64,000 bases of DNA from Bradyrhizobium diazoefficiens (GCF_016616235.1 NZ_CP067100.1:3717001-3781000), one strand, 5' to 3'. Shown: positions 31,324-42,594, counted from the stretch's first letter. Translations and numbers: made by a program. Notes: generated by a model not told the origin, from the sequence alone.

Positions 31324-31393
31324 TTGATTTTGGCAAGCTTGGCGCCGACTGGGGCCGTCCCTTCGGGCGAGGGACGGCCTTGTTCAAAATCAA
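31324..31393 (+). promoter_or_regulatory. Long bulged stem-loop in the hppA leader
   Basis: TTGATTTTG (31324-31332) pairs with CAAAATCAA (31385-31393). CAAG (31334-31337) pairs with CTTG (31379-31382), and GCCGTCCC (31354-31361) with GGGACGGC (31371-31378). Together these give about 21 base pairs with small bulges and one asymmetric internal loop holding GGCGCC. GGCGCC recurs at 31394 and near 31423. It lies 72 bases before hppA, so it may be a 5'UTR structure; a decayed repeat is the alternative. Confidence 0.5.
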
Positions 31394-31465
31394 GGCGCCG
31401 CACCGCACGACGGACAACAAAAGGCGCCGGGGGTACGTTCATCAAGGATCTGAGGCAAAAATCAC

Positions 31466-33586
<2,121 letters not shown>

Positions 33587-33604
33587 GCAGCGCAGATGCG
33601 ACAA

Positions 33605-33632
33605 CACAAAACCCCGCGGTGCGAGCCGCGGG
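33605..33632 (-). terminator. Rho-independent terminator for the TctC gene
   Basis: CCCGCGG (33613-33619) and CCGCGGG (33626-33632) make a perfect seven-pair stem with a six-base loop. Read on the minus strand, the stem is followed by GTTTTGTGTTG, a T-rich tail, and it lies 40 bases after the TctC gene stop. It may also act on hppA transcripts from the other side. Confidence 0.7.
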
Positions 33633-33671
33633 AATTCGATGCTGCGCATCGCCCCGGAATGACGCTACGCC

Positions 33672-34673
33672 TCACTGCACATCCATCTGCAGCCCTTCCT
33701 TCTGGATGATGCCGGCGAACTTCTTCGTCTCGGCGTCCACGAAGGCGGCGAATTGCTCGGGCGTGCCGTAGTCGGCGCGGGCGCCCATGGCGACGATCTG
33801 CTTCTTGATGTCGTCGCGCTCGAGCATCGCCTTGATCTGGAGATTGAGCGCTTCGAGCACAGGTGCCGGGACGCCTTTCGGCAGGAACACCGAGAACCAC
33901 GACGACACGTCGAAACTGGCAAGCTCCGGCGCGCTCTCGCGCATGGTCGGCAGGTTCGGCGCGAGCTCGCTGCGCTCGGGCGTGGTGACGCACAGGCCGT
34001 TGAGCGTGCCGTTCTGCACTTGCGGCAGGCTCGGATAGAGATTGTCGAACAGGATCTGGATGTCGCCGGCGAGCGCAGCCTGCAGCGCGGGGCCGGCGCC
34101 GCGGAACGGGATATGCGTCATCTTCAGGCCGGTGAGCTGCAGGAACCAGGCACCGGTGAGATGAGGGCTCTGGCCGACGCCGGAGGAGGCGTAGCTGAGC
34201 TTGTCCGGGTTGGCCTTCAAATACGCGACCAATTCGGCAATCGATTTGATGCCGGTCTTCGGATGTGCCGAGACGATGTTCGGGATCCGGATCATGTTGG
34301 TAACAGGCTGGAGCTGGTCCGGCTTGTAGGTGAGGTTCTTGAAGATGCTGTAGGCGATCGCGTTCGGTCCGGGATTGCCGATCAGGATGGTGTGGCCATC
34401 GGGCCTGGCGCGGACCACCTCGGCGGTGCCGATCGTGCCGCCGCCGCCGGAGCGGTTTTCGACCACGGCCGACTGGCCCCAGGCGGTTTGCAGATGCGCG
34501 GCCAGAAGCCGGCCCATGACGTCGGTGGAACCGCCGGCCGCGGCCGGCACGATGATGCGGACGTTCTCGGTGGGCTTCCAGTCGGCCAGGCTCGATCGCG
34601 GCAGGATCGCCGCGGCCGAGAGGCCGGCAGCGGCGGTCAGCACGCGACGGCGGGACAACAAACTATTGGGCAC
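33672..34673 (-). CDS. Tripartite tricarboxylate-type solute-binding protein
   Basis: A 333-residue periplasmic binding protein of the TctC/Bug family, which delivers carboxylates and related solutes to TctAB-like transporters. Core motifs are VRIIVPAAAGGSTDVMGRLL, ENRSGGGGTIG and SYASSGVGQSPHL. The N-terminus SLLSRRRVLTAAAGLSAAA is a twin-arginine-like signal peptide. GTG start at 34673 follows GGGAG. No transporter partner is nearby, which is usual for these expanded orphan proteins. Confidence 0.92.
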   Translation of the reverse strand: MPNSLLSRRRVLTAAAGLSAAAILPRSSLADWKPTENVRIIVPAAAGGSTDVMGRLLAAHLQTAWGQSAVVENRSGGGGTIGTAEVVRARPDGHTILIGNPGPNAIAYSIFKNLTYKPDQLQPVTNMIRIPNIVSAHPKTGIKSIAELVAYLKANPDKLSYASSGVGQSPHLTGAWFLQLTGLKMTHIPFRGAGPALQAALAGDIQILFDNLYPSLPQVQNGTLNGLCVTTPERSELAPNLPTMRESAPELASFDVSSWFSVFLPKGVPAPVLEALNLQIKAMLERDDIKKQIVAMGARADYGTPEQFAAFVDAETKKFAGIIQKEGLQMDVQ

Positions 34674-34790
34674 GAATCCACTCCCTGCTTCTTGTTTTGC
34701 AGGGAGCGTAGGGAAGGCCGCGCGCAACGGCAAGCCGCGCGCGGCGGCAAGCGCCGAACGGACAGCGGCAGGACGCCGCAGGCTGAAAGA

Positions 34791-35276
34791 TCAGTTGAAG
34801 CTCAGCAGCTTGAACAGCGGCGCAAGGTAGCTCATCTCCTGGCCCGACGTCGCCGTGGTGCGGCTGATGAAGTCGAAGATCTTGCCGTCTTGCAGGCCGT
34901 AATTCGCCAGCCGGCGCACGCGCCGGTTCTTGTCGAAATAGATCGCGATCACGCGCTGATCGACCACCTTCTGGTTCATGAAGGCGACCGGACGCTCCGA
35001 GCGCTGCGAGATGTAGTAGAACACTTCGCCGTCGAGGGTCGCGACCGTGGAGGGCGTCCCCATCACGATCAGCACCTGATCCTGGCTCGCGCCGATCGGG
35101 ATTTGCTCGAGCGCGCCGGGCGGCAGGATGTAACCCTTCTGGAACTGCTCGCCGGTGCAGCCCGCAAGCGCGCCACCGACCAGAGCCACGGCCGCGAGCA
35201 TGCGCAGGCCGCGCCAGCGTGCAAAAAGGCTGCGCTGCTTGTCGGCGCGCAGGCTGGTCTGGTTCGTTATCGTCAT
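34791..35276 (-). CDS. bamE: Outer membrane assembly lipoprotein BamE
   Basis: BamE is a small lipoprotein of the BAM complex that folds outer-membrane proteins. The 161-residue product has a signal peptide ending in the lipobox LAGC, then the SmpA/OmlA fold with GYILPPGALEQIPIGASQDQ and MGTPSTVATLDGEVFYYIS. The start at 35276 is chosen because upstream in-frame codons lie in the divergent promoter region. It is divergent from the cytochrome chaperone gene. Confidence 0.93.
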   Translation of the reverse strand: MTITNQTSLRADKQRSLFARWRGLRMLAAVALVGGALAGCTGEQFQKGYILPPGALEQIPIGASQDQVLIVMGTPSTVATLDGEVFYYISQRSERPVAFMNQKVVDQRVIAIYFDKNRRVRRLANYGLQDGKIFDFISRTTATSGQEMSYLAPLFKLLSFN

Positions 35277-35374
35277 AGCGGAACTGATTCCGTCCCCTTG
35301 CGTCGCGCGAGGCGCTGAAGTACCGGGCGGAGGCTCTGAATGCAACACGCGCGCGCCCGCTTGCGGAAACCACA

Positions 35375-35938
35375 ATGCTTTGGCCGTTCAATCACTTCAG
35401 GAAACCCCGGCTAGCCCCGGCCGGCACCATTGAAGCCATCTATGGCATGATCGTGACGCAGGCGCGAGAACCCATATTTTACCGCGACTTGGGGGTGCCC
35501 GATACGGTTAACGGGCGTTTCGACCTGTTGCTGCTGCATCTCTGGCTGCTGCTCCGCCGCCTGCGCACGGTCCAAGGTTCGCCCTACGGCGCCACCGCAC
35601 TGTCGCAGGCGCTGTTCGACCGCTTCTGCGAGGACATGGACGACAATCTGCGCGAGATGGGGGTGGGCGACCAGACCGTGCCGAAGCGGATGCGGGCCTT
35701 TGGCGAGGCATTTTACGGCCGGGCGCAGGCCTATGACCAAGCCATGGCTAGCGATGGCGAGGCGCTGGCAGCGGCGATCTGCAAGAATATCTTGAATGGG
35801 ATCGGTATGGACCATGCCCGGCAGCTCGCGGCCTACGCCAAGGCCAGCGAGGCCGATCTGGGCCGGACCGGCGAGGCCGCGCTTCTCGGTGCCGCCTTCA
35901 AGTTTCCCCCGGTGCTGCCTAAGGATGTCGCGCCATGA
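35375..35938 (+). CDS. Ubiquinol-cytochrome c chaperone (Cbp3-like)
   Basis: A 187-residue protein of the ubiquinol-cytochrome c chaperone family, relatives of mitochondrial Cbp3 that help cytochrome bc1 assembly. Recognisable parts are FYRDLGVPDTVNGRFDLLLL, ALFDRFCEDMDDNLREMGVG and FGEAFYGRAQAYDQA. It overlaps the following YceD gene by four bases (ATGA). Confidence 0.9.
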   Translation: MLWPFNHFRKPRLAPAGTIEAIYGMIVTQAREPIFYRDLGVPDTVNGRFDLLLLHLWLLLRRLRTVQGSPYGATALSQALFDRFCEDMDDNLREMGVGDQTVPKRMRAFGEAFYGRAQAYDQAMASDGEALAAAICKNILNGIGMDHARQLAAYAKASEADLGRTGEAALLGAAFKFPPVLPKDVAP

Positions 35939-36504
35939 ACCGACCGAAGACCGGATCCGAGCCCGATCCCTGGCGGGCGCCCGTGATCGTTGCCCAGATT
36001 CCCGACACGGGCGTGCATCGCGAACTCGAGGCGTCAGCCGCCGAGCGGCAGGCCATGGCGGATCTGGCCAGCCTTCGCGAGATCCTGTCCGCCCAGGCCA
36101 GCTTCGAGGTCGTGCCGAAGAGCGGCGGCCGCTACCAGGTCACGGGACATGTCCGTGCCCGGATCGGCCAGACTTGTGTGGTCACGCTCGATCCGATCGA
36201 AAGCGAGATCGACGAGGAGGTGGACCTGATGTTCGCACCCGAGGCCGAAGCGCGCCGCCTCGCCGACCTGATCGAGGAAGGCCAGGACGACCGGGAGCCG
36301 CCGGAGGTCGTTGATCTGCCGGAGGCGATCGTTGGCGGCATCATCGATCTCGGCCGGCTTGCCACCGACGCACTGTTCCTGGCGGTCGATCCGTATCCCC
36401 GCAAGCCGGGGGCAGTGTTCGAGGCGGAGATTGCCGCGCCCGATCCCGAGGACCATCCGTTCGCGGCGCTGAAGGCGCTCCAGGACAAGAAGAAGGGCCA
36501 ATAG
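35935..36504 (+). CDS. YceD family (DUF177) protein
   Basis: A 189-residue protein of the YceD/DUF177 family, members of which are implicated in 23S rRNA accumulation. It contains GHVRARIGQTCVVTLDPIES (with the conserved cysteine) and a late ALFLAVDPYPRKPGAVFE; the second canonical cysteine motif is absent. YceD often precedes rpmF-plsX; here plsX follows but rpmF is missing. The 297-base gap 36505-36801 shows no gene. Confidence 0.9.
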   Translation: MNRPKTGSEPDPWRAPVIVAQIPDTGVHRELEASAAERQAMADLASLREILSAQASFEVVPKSGGRYQVTGHVRARIGQTCVVTLDPIESEIDEEVDLMFAPEAEARRLADLIEEGQDDREPPEVVDLPEAIVGGIIDLGRLATDALFLAVDPYPRKPGAVFEAEIAAPDPEDHPFAALKALQDKKKGQ

Positions 36505-36801
36505 CTGCCGATTTGCGTAAGACCGCTTGCCAGCGAACGCGAGGCGTTTGCGGCAGTGGTTTGAAAGGCAGGCTCATCTATTTGATTTTCTGGAAATTTC
36601 TTGTGATTTCGCCGGTCCGTGGCCGGATCGCCCCGAATGCAAAAGGCTGGGGGCAAGAGGTTGTTTCGGGATAACAAAACGCTATTGTCGCGCCCCGGTT
36701 CGGGTGCGACGTGGCACTTGACCGGTCGCCCCGTTCATGGCGAACCCATTATGCGGTCCCGCTCGTTCAGGACCGCACCAGACCAGGTTTCCAGGACTTC
36801 T

Positions 36802-37863
36802 ATGTCAAGCAAGGTTCGCATCGCGCTCGACGCCATGGGGGGCGACGCCGGCGCCGCCGTGGTCATTCCTGGCGCCGCCATCTCGCTTGGCCGGCATCGC
36901 GACACCGAATTCTTGCTGGTTGGTGACCGCGCCAAGATCGAGCCTGAGCTCGAGAAGCACCCTCAGCTCAAGGCCGCCTCGAGGATCATCCATACAGAAA
37001 TTGCCGTCAGCGGCTCGGACAAGCCCAGTCAGGCGCTACGGCGCGGCCGCAAGACTTCGTCGATGTGGCTGGCCATCGACGCCGTGAAGAAGGGCGAGGC
37101 GGACGTCGCGGTCTCCGCCGGCAATACCGGCGCGTTGATGGCGATGGCCCGGTTCCACCTGCGCACGCTGCCCGGCATCGACCGCCCGGCCATCAGCGCA
37201 ATATGGCCGACCAGGCGTGGCGAGTCGGTCGTGCTCGATCTCGGCGCCACGATTGGCGGCGATGCGCGCCATCTGGTGTCGCTCGCGATCATGGGCGCGG
37301 CCATGGTGAGCGTGGTGTTCGACAAGAAGCGCCCCACGGTCGGCCTGCTCAATATCGGGACCGAGGAGATCAAGGGGCACGAGGAGATCCGCGAGGCCGG
37401 CGAGATCCTGCGCGCGATGAACCTGCCGGAACTCGATTATGTCGGCTTCGTCGAAGGTGACGGCATCGGCAAGGGGGTCGCCGATGTGATCGTGACCGAG
37501 GGCTATAGCGGCAACATTGCGCTCAAGGCTGCCGAGGGAACCGCGCGCCAGATGGCGGACTTACTCCGCAACGAGATTCAGCGGAGCTGGCTGTCCAGGC
37601 TCGGTTACCTGTTTGCCCGCAATGCCTTCCAGGCGCTGCGCGACAAGATGGATCCGAACAAGTCGAACGGTGGCGTGCTGCTCGGGCTGAACGGGCTTGT
37701 GGTCAAGAGCCATGGCGGAATCAACGCCGAAGGCTTTGCCTACGCGATCGATGTTGGCTATGAGATGGCTCACTACGATCTCCTGAACAAGATCAATCAG
37801 ATGCTCAACCGCGAGGGTGGTGCACTCAATTCGGTGCAGACCGCGCAGGAGGCTGTTTCGTGA
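36802..37863 (+). CDS. plsX: Phosphate acyltransferase PlsX
   Basis: PlsX converts acyl-ACP to acyl-phosphate for phospholipid synthesis. The 353-residue protein begins with the typical [14 protein letters not shown] and has [13 protein letters not shown] and [19 protein letters not shown] at 36802 was chosen; the 61 upstream in-frame codons do not resemble the family. The stop overlaps the GTG start of fabH (GTGA). Confidence 0.97.
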   Translation: MSSKVRIALDAMGGDAGAAVVIPGAAISLGRHRDTEFLLVGDRAKIEPELEKHPQLKAASRIIHTEIAVSGSDKPSQALRRGRKTSSMWLAIDAVKKGEADVAVSAGNTGALMAMARFHLRTLPGIDRPAISAIWPTRRGESVVLDLGATIGGDARHLVSLAIMGAAMVSVVFDKKRPTVGLLNIGTEEIKGHEEIREAGEILRAMNLPELDYVGFVEGDGIGKGVADVIVTEGYSGNIALKAAEGTARQMADLLRNEIQRSWLSRLGYLFARNAFQALRDKMDPNKSNGGVLLGLNGLVVKSHGGINAEGFAYAIDVGYEMAHYDLLNKINQMLNREGGALNSVQTAQEAVS

Positions 37864-38840
37864 CTCAAATTCGTTCGGTCGTGCTCGGCTGCGGCTCTTA
37901 TCTGCCGGAGCAGGTGGTGACCAACGCCCAATTGGCGGCGCGCATCGACACGTCCGACGAGTGGATCGTGCAGCGCACCGGCATTCGCGAACGGCACGTC
38001 GCGGCCGAGGGCGAATTCACCTCGCATTTGGCGACGAAGGCGGCCCAGGCCGCGCTCGCTGATGCCGGCGTGGACGCCCAGTCGATCGAGCTGATCGTGC
38101 TGGCGACCTCGACGCCGGACAATACGTTTCCTGCGACCGCCGTCGCCGTGCAGCATGGGCTCGGCATCAACCATGGCGCGGCCTTCGACCTCCAGGCGGT
38201 GTGTTCCGGCTTCGTGTTCGCGCTCGCCACTGCCGATAATTTCCTGCGCACCGGCGCCTACAAGCGCGCGCTGGTGATTGGCGCGGAGACCTTCTCGCGC
38301 ATCCTCGACTGGAACGACCGCGGTACCTGCGTGCTGTTCGGCGACGGCGCCGGCGCAGTTGTGCTGGAGGCGCAGGAGCAGCCGGGCAAGGCTGCGACCG
38401 ACCGCGGCATCGTCACCACTCACTTGCGCTCCGACGGCCGCCACAAGGCAAAGCTGTTCGTCGACGGCGGACCGTCCTCGACCCAGACCGTCGGCCATCT
38501 GCGCATGGAGGGCCGCGAGGTCTTCAAGCATGCGGTCGGCATGATCACCGACGTGATCGTCGATGCCTTTGAGGCGACGGGGCTCAATGCCGACAGCATC
38601 GACTGGTTCGTGCCGCACCAGGCCAACAAGCGAATCATCGACGCCTCCGCGCATAAGCTGCATATCGCTCCGGAGAAGGTGGTGCTGACGGTCGACCGTC
38701 ACGGCAACACCTCGGCGGCCTCGATCCCGCTGGCGCTGTCGGTGGCCCGCAAGGACGGCCGCATCAAGCGCGGCGACCTGGTTCTGCTGGAAGCGATGGG
38801 CGGCGGCTTCACCTGGGGCTCCGCGCTGGTGCGCTGGTAG
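37860..38840 (+). CDS. fabH: 3-oxoacyl-ACP synthase III
   Basis: FabH starts fatty acid chains by condensing acetyl-CoA with malonyl-ACP. The 326-residue protein has the catalytic Cys115 in [12 protein letters not shown], the active-site His in [10 protein letters not shown] and the Asn in [16 protein letters not shown] start overlapping plsX implies translational coupling. Confidence 0.97.
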   Translation: MTQIRSVVLGCGSYLPEQVVTNAQLAARIDTSDEWIVQRTGIRERHVAAEGEFTSHLATKAAQAALADAGVDAQSIELIVLATSTPDNTFPATAVAVQHGLGINHGAAFDLQAVCSGFVFALATADNFLRTGAYKRALVIGAETFSRILDWNDRGTCVLFGDGAGAVVLEAQEQPGKAATDRGIVTTHLRSDGRHKAKLFVDGGPSSTQTVGHLRMEGREVFKHAVGMITDVIVDAFEATGLNADSIDWFVPHQANKRIIDASAHKLHIAPEKVVLTVDRHGNTSAASIPLALSVARKDGRIKRGDLVLLEAMGGGFTWGSALVRW

Positions 38841-38864
38841 CAACAGTCGATAAAATTTTGCCGG

Positions 38865-38878
38865 AATCCGCGCGGATT
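38865..38878. promoter_or_regulatory. Perfect palindrome upstream of ihfA
   Basis: AATCCGCGCGGATT is a perfect 14-base palindrome, enclosed by a weaker TCGATAA (38847-38853) and TTATCGA (38877-38883) pair. A second palindrome, AACAATTGTT, is at 38941-38950, 22 bases before the ihfA start. There is no T tract, so a protein-binding role is as likely as termination of fabH. Confidence 0.3.
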
Positions 38879-38972
38879 ATCGATGCGCCTGCATTGATGA
38901 GCGCTGTTGACCGCTGTATCGTAACCTCATAATTTCAGACAACAATTGTTCGCCGTGATGTGGGGCAGGGCG

Positions 38973-39314
38973 ATGACCGATCAAAGTAAAACCGTAACGC
39001 GTGTCGATCTCTGCGAAGCCGTCTACCAGAAGGTGGGCCTGTCGCGCACGGAATCGTCCGCCTTCGTGGAACTCGTGCTGAAGGAGATCACCGACTGCCT
39101 TGAGAAGGGCGAGACGGTGAAACTGTCCTCGTTCGGCTCCTTCATGGTGCGCAAGAAGGGCCAGCGCATCGGCCGCAATCCGAAGACCGGCACCGAGGTG
39201 CCGATCTCGCCGCGCCGGGTGATGGTGTTCAAGCCGTCGGCGATCCTGAAGCAGCGGATCAACGCCCAGCACCGCACCAATGGCGATGCCAGCAAGGCGC
39301 AACCCGAGGCGTAA
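38973..39314 (+). CDS. ihfA: Integration host factor alpha subunit
   Basis: IHF is a DNA-bending heterodimer needed for sigma-54 promoters and many other processes. The 113-residue subunit has the HU/IHF signature in [20 protein letters not shown] and the beta-arm [23 protein letters not shown] at 38973 gives [20 protein letters not shown], the usual start. ihfA followed by a MerR gene is the standard order. Confidence 0.96.
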   Translation: MTDQSKTVTRVDLCEAVYQKVGLSRTESSAFVELVLKEITDCLEKGETVKLSSFGSFMVRKKGQRIGRNPKTGTEVPISPRRVMVFKPSAILKQRINAQHRTNGDASKAQPEA

Positions 39315-39339
39315 TCGCCTTTCGGAAAGGATCTAGCAT

Positions 39340-39915
39340 TTGGACAAGGCGCCGGATGCGTTCCGAACCATCAGCGAAGTAGCGCAGGAACTCGACATTC
39401 CGCAGCACGTGCTGCGGTTCTGGGAGACGCGATTCTCCCAGATCAAGCCGATGAAGCGCAGCGGCGGCCGCCGCTACTACCGCCCCGACGACGTCGACCT
39501 GCTCAAAGGCATCCGCCGGCTGCTCTATGGCGAGGGCTACACCATCCGCGGCGTGCAGCGGATCCTGAAAGAGCACGGCGTCAAGTCGGTACAGGGCCTC
39601 GCCGACAGCGCGGCCGCGGTCTCGTTTGGCGCCATCGAGGACGCCATCGGCCAGAGCCTGATGGAGCCGGACGATGAGGCGCCGATCAAGGGGGTCGCGG
39701 ATACCGACGATGACGACTACCAGGGCGATGAAGAGGAAGGCATCGACTTCCGCTTCGCCGAGATCGACGACGAGGAAATCCTCACCACCTTCCGCAAGGG
39801 CGGCACTGCGGCGCCGTCCGGTCCGAGCGCGCTGGACCGCGAGCGGCTGGGCCGGGCGCTCGCCGACCTCGTCGCCTGCCGGGAGATGCTGGACCAGGCG
39901 CTGAAGGACGGCTGA
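39340..39915 (+). CDS. MerR-family transcriptional regulator
   Basis: A 191-residue protein with a MerR helix-turn-helix ([20 protein letters not shown], then [20 protein letters not shown]). The C-terminal half is acidic ([20 protein letters not shown]), without metal-binding cysteines. This is the conserved companion of ihfA in many alphaproteobacteria; target unknown. The start is TTG at 39340 behind GAAAGGA, and that Shine-Dalgarno lies in the hairpin CCTTTCGGAAAGG (39318-39330). Confidence 0.9.
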   Translation: MDKAPDAFRTISEVAQELDIPQHVLRFWETRFSQIKPMKRSGGRRYYRPDDVDLLKGIRRLLYGEGYTIRGVQRILKEHGVKSVQGLADSAAAVSFGAIEDAIGQSLMEPDDEAPIKGVADTDDDDYQGDEEEGIDFRFAEIDDEEILTTFRKGGTAAPSGPSALDRERLGRALADLVACREMLDQALKDG

Positions 39916-40039
39916 GGCGGTTTTCGCCGGCTTTGCGGCCGGTTCCTCGGACGTCGGCCTCCGCCCGGTAGAGAGAGCCAGCAAAATGGTGTGACCTCGC
40001 CTTGCGCAAAGCGGCGATCCTAGCTAATGGAACGGCATT

Positions 40040-40117
40040 CGGAGCGTGGCGCAGCCCGGTTAGCGCACTAGTCTGGGAGACTAGGGGTCGGAGGTTCAAA
40101 TCCTCTCGCTCCGACCA
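40040..40117 (+). tRNA. tRNA-Pro (GGG)
   Basis: A complete cloverleaf. The acceptor CGGAGCG (40040-40046) pairs with CGCTCCG (40107-40113), followed by A and an encoded CCA. The D-loop contains AGCCCGGTTAGC. The anticodon stem is CTAGT/ACTAG with loop CTGGGAG, giving anticodon GGG. The T-arm is GGAGGTTCAAATCCTC. It lies after the ihfA-merR pair as in other Rhizobiales. No duplicate of its 3' end, which would suggest an island attachment site, was seen elsewhere in the window. Confidence 0.97.
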
Positions 40118-40388
40118 TTTTCTTCTCAAATGGACCAAAGCTTTGCGCGATTGCGGCGTTGTGCGGGCACTGCTGCTCGGGCGGCGCTTTGCCGCGCGCC
40201 CAAGTCCGGACGACGAATGTGATCTGACGCGGCCCCATCGCGTCCGCGATGGAAGCCTGCGCGCTCTCCAGCCGTTTGGCCAATCCGCTGGCGCTCAGGT
40301 CCAGCACCGCATCGGCGGCCAAAAGGGAGATCGACAGGACCGCGATCGCCGCAGCGACGGCCATCGCCTTCCATTCTGGTGACTGCAT
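40068..40388 (-). CDS. Doubtful small ORF running into the tRNA
   Basis: A 106-residue frame with a plausible hydrophobic N-terminus (MAVAAAIAVLSISLLAADA) that could be a membrane anchor or signal peptide. Its last residues, ARGFEPPTPSLPD, are antisense translation of the tRNA-Pro gene, a well-known annotation artefact. Either the real gene has lost its natural stop or this is not a gene. Otherwise the stretch 40118-40516 shows no supported feature. Confidence 0.3.
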   Translation of the reverse strand: MQSPEWKAMAVAAAIAVLSISLLAADAVLDLSASGLAKRLESAQASIADAMGPRQITFVVRTWARGKAPPEQQCPHNAAIAQSFGPFEKKMVGARGFEPPTPSLPD

Positions 40389-40516
40389 TAGTTGACTTTC
40401 TCAGGTACTTGTCCGCCTGCACGGATAGGTGGGGCGTTTTCGCCAGGTTCAAGCCCCGGGGCACGCTCGCGCACGCGTTCTTGAAGTGCGACAGATCTGT
40501 AACAAGGCGGCGCGTG

Positions 40517-41149
40517 TTACGCCGACGGCCGCAGATATCCGACAACCATCCTAGTTGTCTCGTCCACCAGCGTCTTCACCGTCTTCTCCGACAGCATCCC
40601 GGCCTGGTGCAGCACCGTGTTGTGCGCGACCGCCTCGATGGCACTGGCGCAGATGAAGGTCGCGATGTCGAGGTCGATCTTGCGCATCTCCTTGCGGCGG
40701 CTTTCGAAATAGGCGCGCACGAGGGCGTGGACCTCGTGATTGAAGGCTTCGACTTCGGCAAGCCGCCCCGAGCGCGGGATCTGCTCGGCGAGGACGCGAT
40801 GCAGTTCGGGATCGATGTGATGGGCCCCGATCGCGACGGTGACGAGCCGGCGCACCGCTTTCTCGACCGGCATGTCCGCGACCTCGACGAAAGCGGCGCG
40901 GACGATTGTCATGATCTCGCCGTTGTGACGGTCGATCACGGCGGCGACCAGCGCCTCCTTGCCCGGAAAATACTGGTAGAGCGAGCCGACGCTGACGCCG
41001 GCGATCTCGGCGATGCGGTTGGTGCTGGTCTTCTCAAAACCTTCGCGGACCAGAATGCGAGCGGTCGCCTCGACCAGCGCCTCGACGGTGGCGCGCGAGC
41101 GCGACTGCGAGGCATTTTTCCGGGGCTTTGTCGGCGGCTTGCGCGCCAT
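40517..41149 (-). CDS. TetR-family transcriptional regulator
   Basis: A 210-residue repressor with the TetR helix-turn-helix near the N-terminus (TSTNRIAEIAGVSVGSLYQY, FPGKEALVAAVIDRH). The ligand-binding half is unremarkable. It is divergent from an HSL-type esterase, with a palindrome and a TATAAT box between them, so it probably represses itself and perhaps the esterase. Ligand unknown. Confidence 0.92.
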   Translation of the reverse strand: MARKPPTKPRKNASQSRSRATVEALVEATARILVREGFEKTSTNRIAEIAGVSVGSLYQYFPGKEALVAAVIDRHNGEIMTIVRAAFVEVADMPVEKAVRRLVTVAIGAHHIDPELHRVLAEQIPRSGRLAEVEAFNHEVHALVRAYFESRRKEMRKIDLDIATFICASAIEAVAHNTVLHQAGMLSEKTVKTLVDETTRMVVGYLRPSA

Positions 41150-41164
41150 AAGCTTGCGATCCCG

Positions 41165-41198
41165 AATGCGAGTGGAAAAAGCGAGTGATCGCTCGCAT
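41165..41198. promoter_or_regulatory. Likely TetR operator
   Basis: GCGAGTGATCGCTCGC (41181-41196) is symmetric at 14 of 16 positions. A further ATGCGAG half-site lies at 41165-41171 and CTCGCAT closes the other end at 41192-41198. On the minus strand TATAAT (41202-41197) adjoins it, as expected of a -10 box for the TetR gene overlapping its own operator. The size is typical of TetR-family sites. Confidence 0.55.
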
Positions 41199-41271
41199 TA
41201 TATCCGCGAGCGGCGGCCTTTCGGCAAGCCGCTTTGTCGCCATATGGATGCTGAACCAGGCGGAGTGGACC

Positions 41272-42246
41272 ATGAGCGTTGCAAGACTTGTGTCAGCCTT
41301 TCAGTTCTGCCCTGATACCTGCGTGTTCGGTGCGCGGGCGTCGCGCGATCCCGCGCCGAGCCTGCAAAGCCGCGCCTTCAACCTGCTGCTGCGACAGCTT
41401 CCGTACAAGGAGCGGCTCGCATCCGCCGAGGCGGTGCAGGCTCATGTACAGAAGCTCGCGCTGCAGCCGGCCTCGTTCGAGCCGACGGGGCTTGGCCGCG
41501 GCGTCGAGGCGACGCTGACCAAGATGGGCGGCTGGCCGGTCTATTACACCGCGCCGTCCTCCGGCCATGAGGGCTGCAACTTCGTCATGTTCCTGCATGG
41601 CGGCGGCTACATCAACGAGATCGTGCCGGCGCATTGGCGCTTCGTCGGCGAGATGACGCGCAAGGCGGGCGTCGTTTGCGTCGTGCCGATCTATCCGCTG
41701 GCGCCGCGCGCCACGGCAAAAGACGTCGTGCCGGGAACGGCCGAGCTGTTGCGGATGCTGTTGGAGGACGCAGGGCCGGCAAAGGTCACGGTGGTCGGCA
41801 ACTCGGCCGGCGCCGGGCTTGCGCTCGCCGCATGCCAATGGCTGCGCGATCGCCGTCATCGACAACCGGACCGGCTGATGTTGATCTCGCCTGCGGCCGA
41901 TGCGTCTGTGAGCCGCCCCGAGCACGCCCAGATCGCCGCGCGCGATCCGATCCAGGACATTCCGGGGATCATCGAGGCGGCGCGGCTCTATGCCGGCGAG
42001 GTCGATGTCGGCCATCCCTTTGTCAGCCCGCTCAACGGTGCCTTTCGTTCGCTGCCGCCGATGACGATTTTTTCCGGGACGCGCGATCTGCTCTACCCCG
42101 ACAGCGTCGATCTCGCCGAGCGGGCGCGGGCGGCGGGCGTGCCAGTCGAGCTGCATCTGCTCGGTGACCAGCCGCATAATTATGCGCTGATGCCGACGCC
42201 GGAAGGGCGGCAGGCGCGGTCGATCATCTTGCGGGCGGTGGCTTGA
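41272..42246 (+). CDS. Alpha/beta hydrolase, hormone-sensitive-lipase type
   Basis: A 324-residue esterase of the HSL group. The oxyanion motif HGGG is at 109-112 (FLHGGGYINEIVPA), the nucleophile Ser178 is in GNSAG, Asp is in GTRDLLYPD and His in DQPHNYALM. Start at 41272 follows GGCGGAG. Natural substrate unknown; divergent from a TetR regulator that probably controls it. Confidence 0.9.
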   Translation: MSVARLVSAFQFCPDTCVFGARASRDPAPSLQSRAFNLLLRQLPYKERLASAEAVQAHVQKLALQPASFEPTGLGRGVEATLTKMGGWPVYYTAPSSGHEGCNFVMFLHGGGYINEIVPAHWRFVGEMTRKAGVVCVVPIYPLAPRATAKDVVPGTAELLRMLLEDAGPAKVTVVGNSAGAGLALAACQWLRDRRHRQPDRLMLISPAADASVSRPEHAQIAARDPIQDIPGIIEAARLYAGEVDVGHPFVSPLNGAFRSLPPMTIFSGTRDLLYPDSVDLAERARAAGVPVELHLLGDQPHNYALMPTPEGRQARSIILRAVA

Positions 42247-42354
42247 GGGAAAGCGTGATCATTGTCACGCAAGGCTCGATCAGTCTGGCGCTGGCGCTGT
42301 CCGCTCGGAGGGCAGCCCCGGGCGCTTCCTTGATGGACGTCGTATTGCAGGGTC

Positions 42355-42594
42355 TTAGGCGTGACTCTTGATCTCGTAACGGCCCGGCACGCATTTGTAA
42401 CGCTCAAGGCGCCAATTGACGTGATAGATCGGATGCTCGCCCATCCATTTCGCCAGCGGTGCTTGTGCGCCGATCGCACACTGCATCATCGACATCTCGG
42501 GCGTCATGTTGCTGTCGGTCACGATTTCCTCGACGCAACTGCCTGAGCTGGCTGCGCTAAGCCGGCAGAGCACGGCTACCACGGTCACGAACAT
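42355..42594 (-). CDS. Small protein of unknown function
   Basis: A 79-residue product starting MFVTVVAVLCRLSAASSGSC, a short hydrophobic N-terminus that could be a signal peptide. It continues with CVEEIVTDSN, MMQCAIGAQAPLAKWM and HVNWRLERYKCVPGRYEIK. Four cysteines and a basic end suggest an exported disulfide protein. I recall similar short hypothetical proteins in Bradyrhizobium. The gap 42595-42923 shows no other gene. Confidence 0.6.
   Translation of the reverse strand: MFVTVVAVLCRLSAASSGSCVEEIVTDSNMTPEMSMMQCAIGAQAPLAKWMGEHPIYHVNWRLERYKCVPGRYEIKSHA

Noticed and set aside
40068..40117. Peptide ARGFEPPTPSLPD as part of a real protein
   Set aside because: It is antisense translation of the tRNA-Pro gene, a known artefact.
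40040..40117. tRNA-Pro as an island integration site
   Set aside because: No integrase and no second copy of the tRNA 3' end were seen, and housekeeping-like genes continue on both sides.
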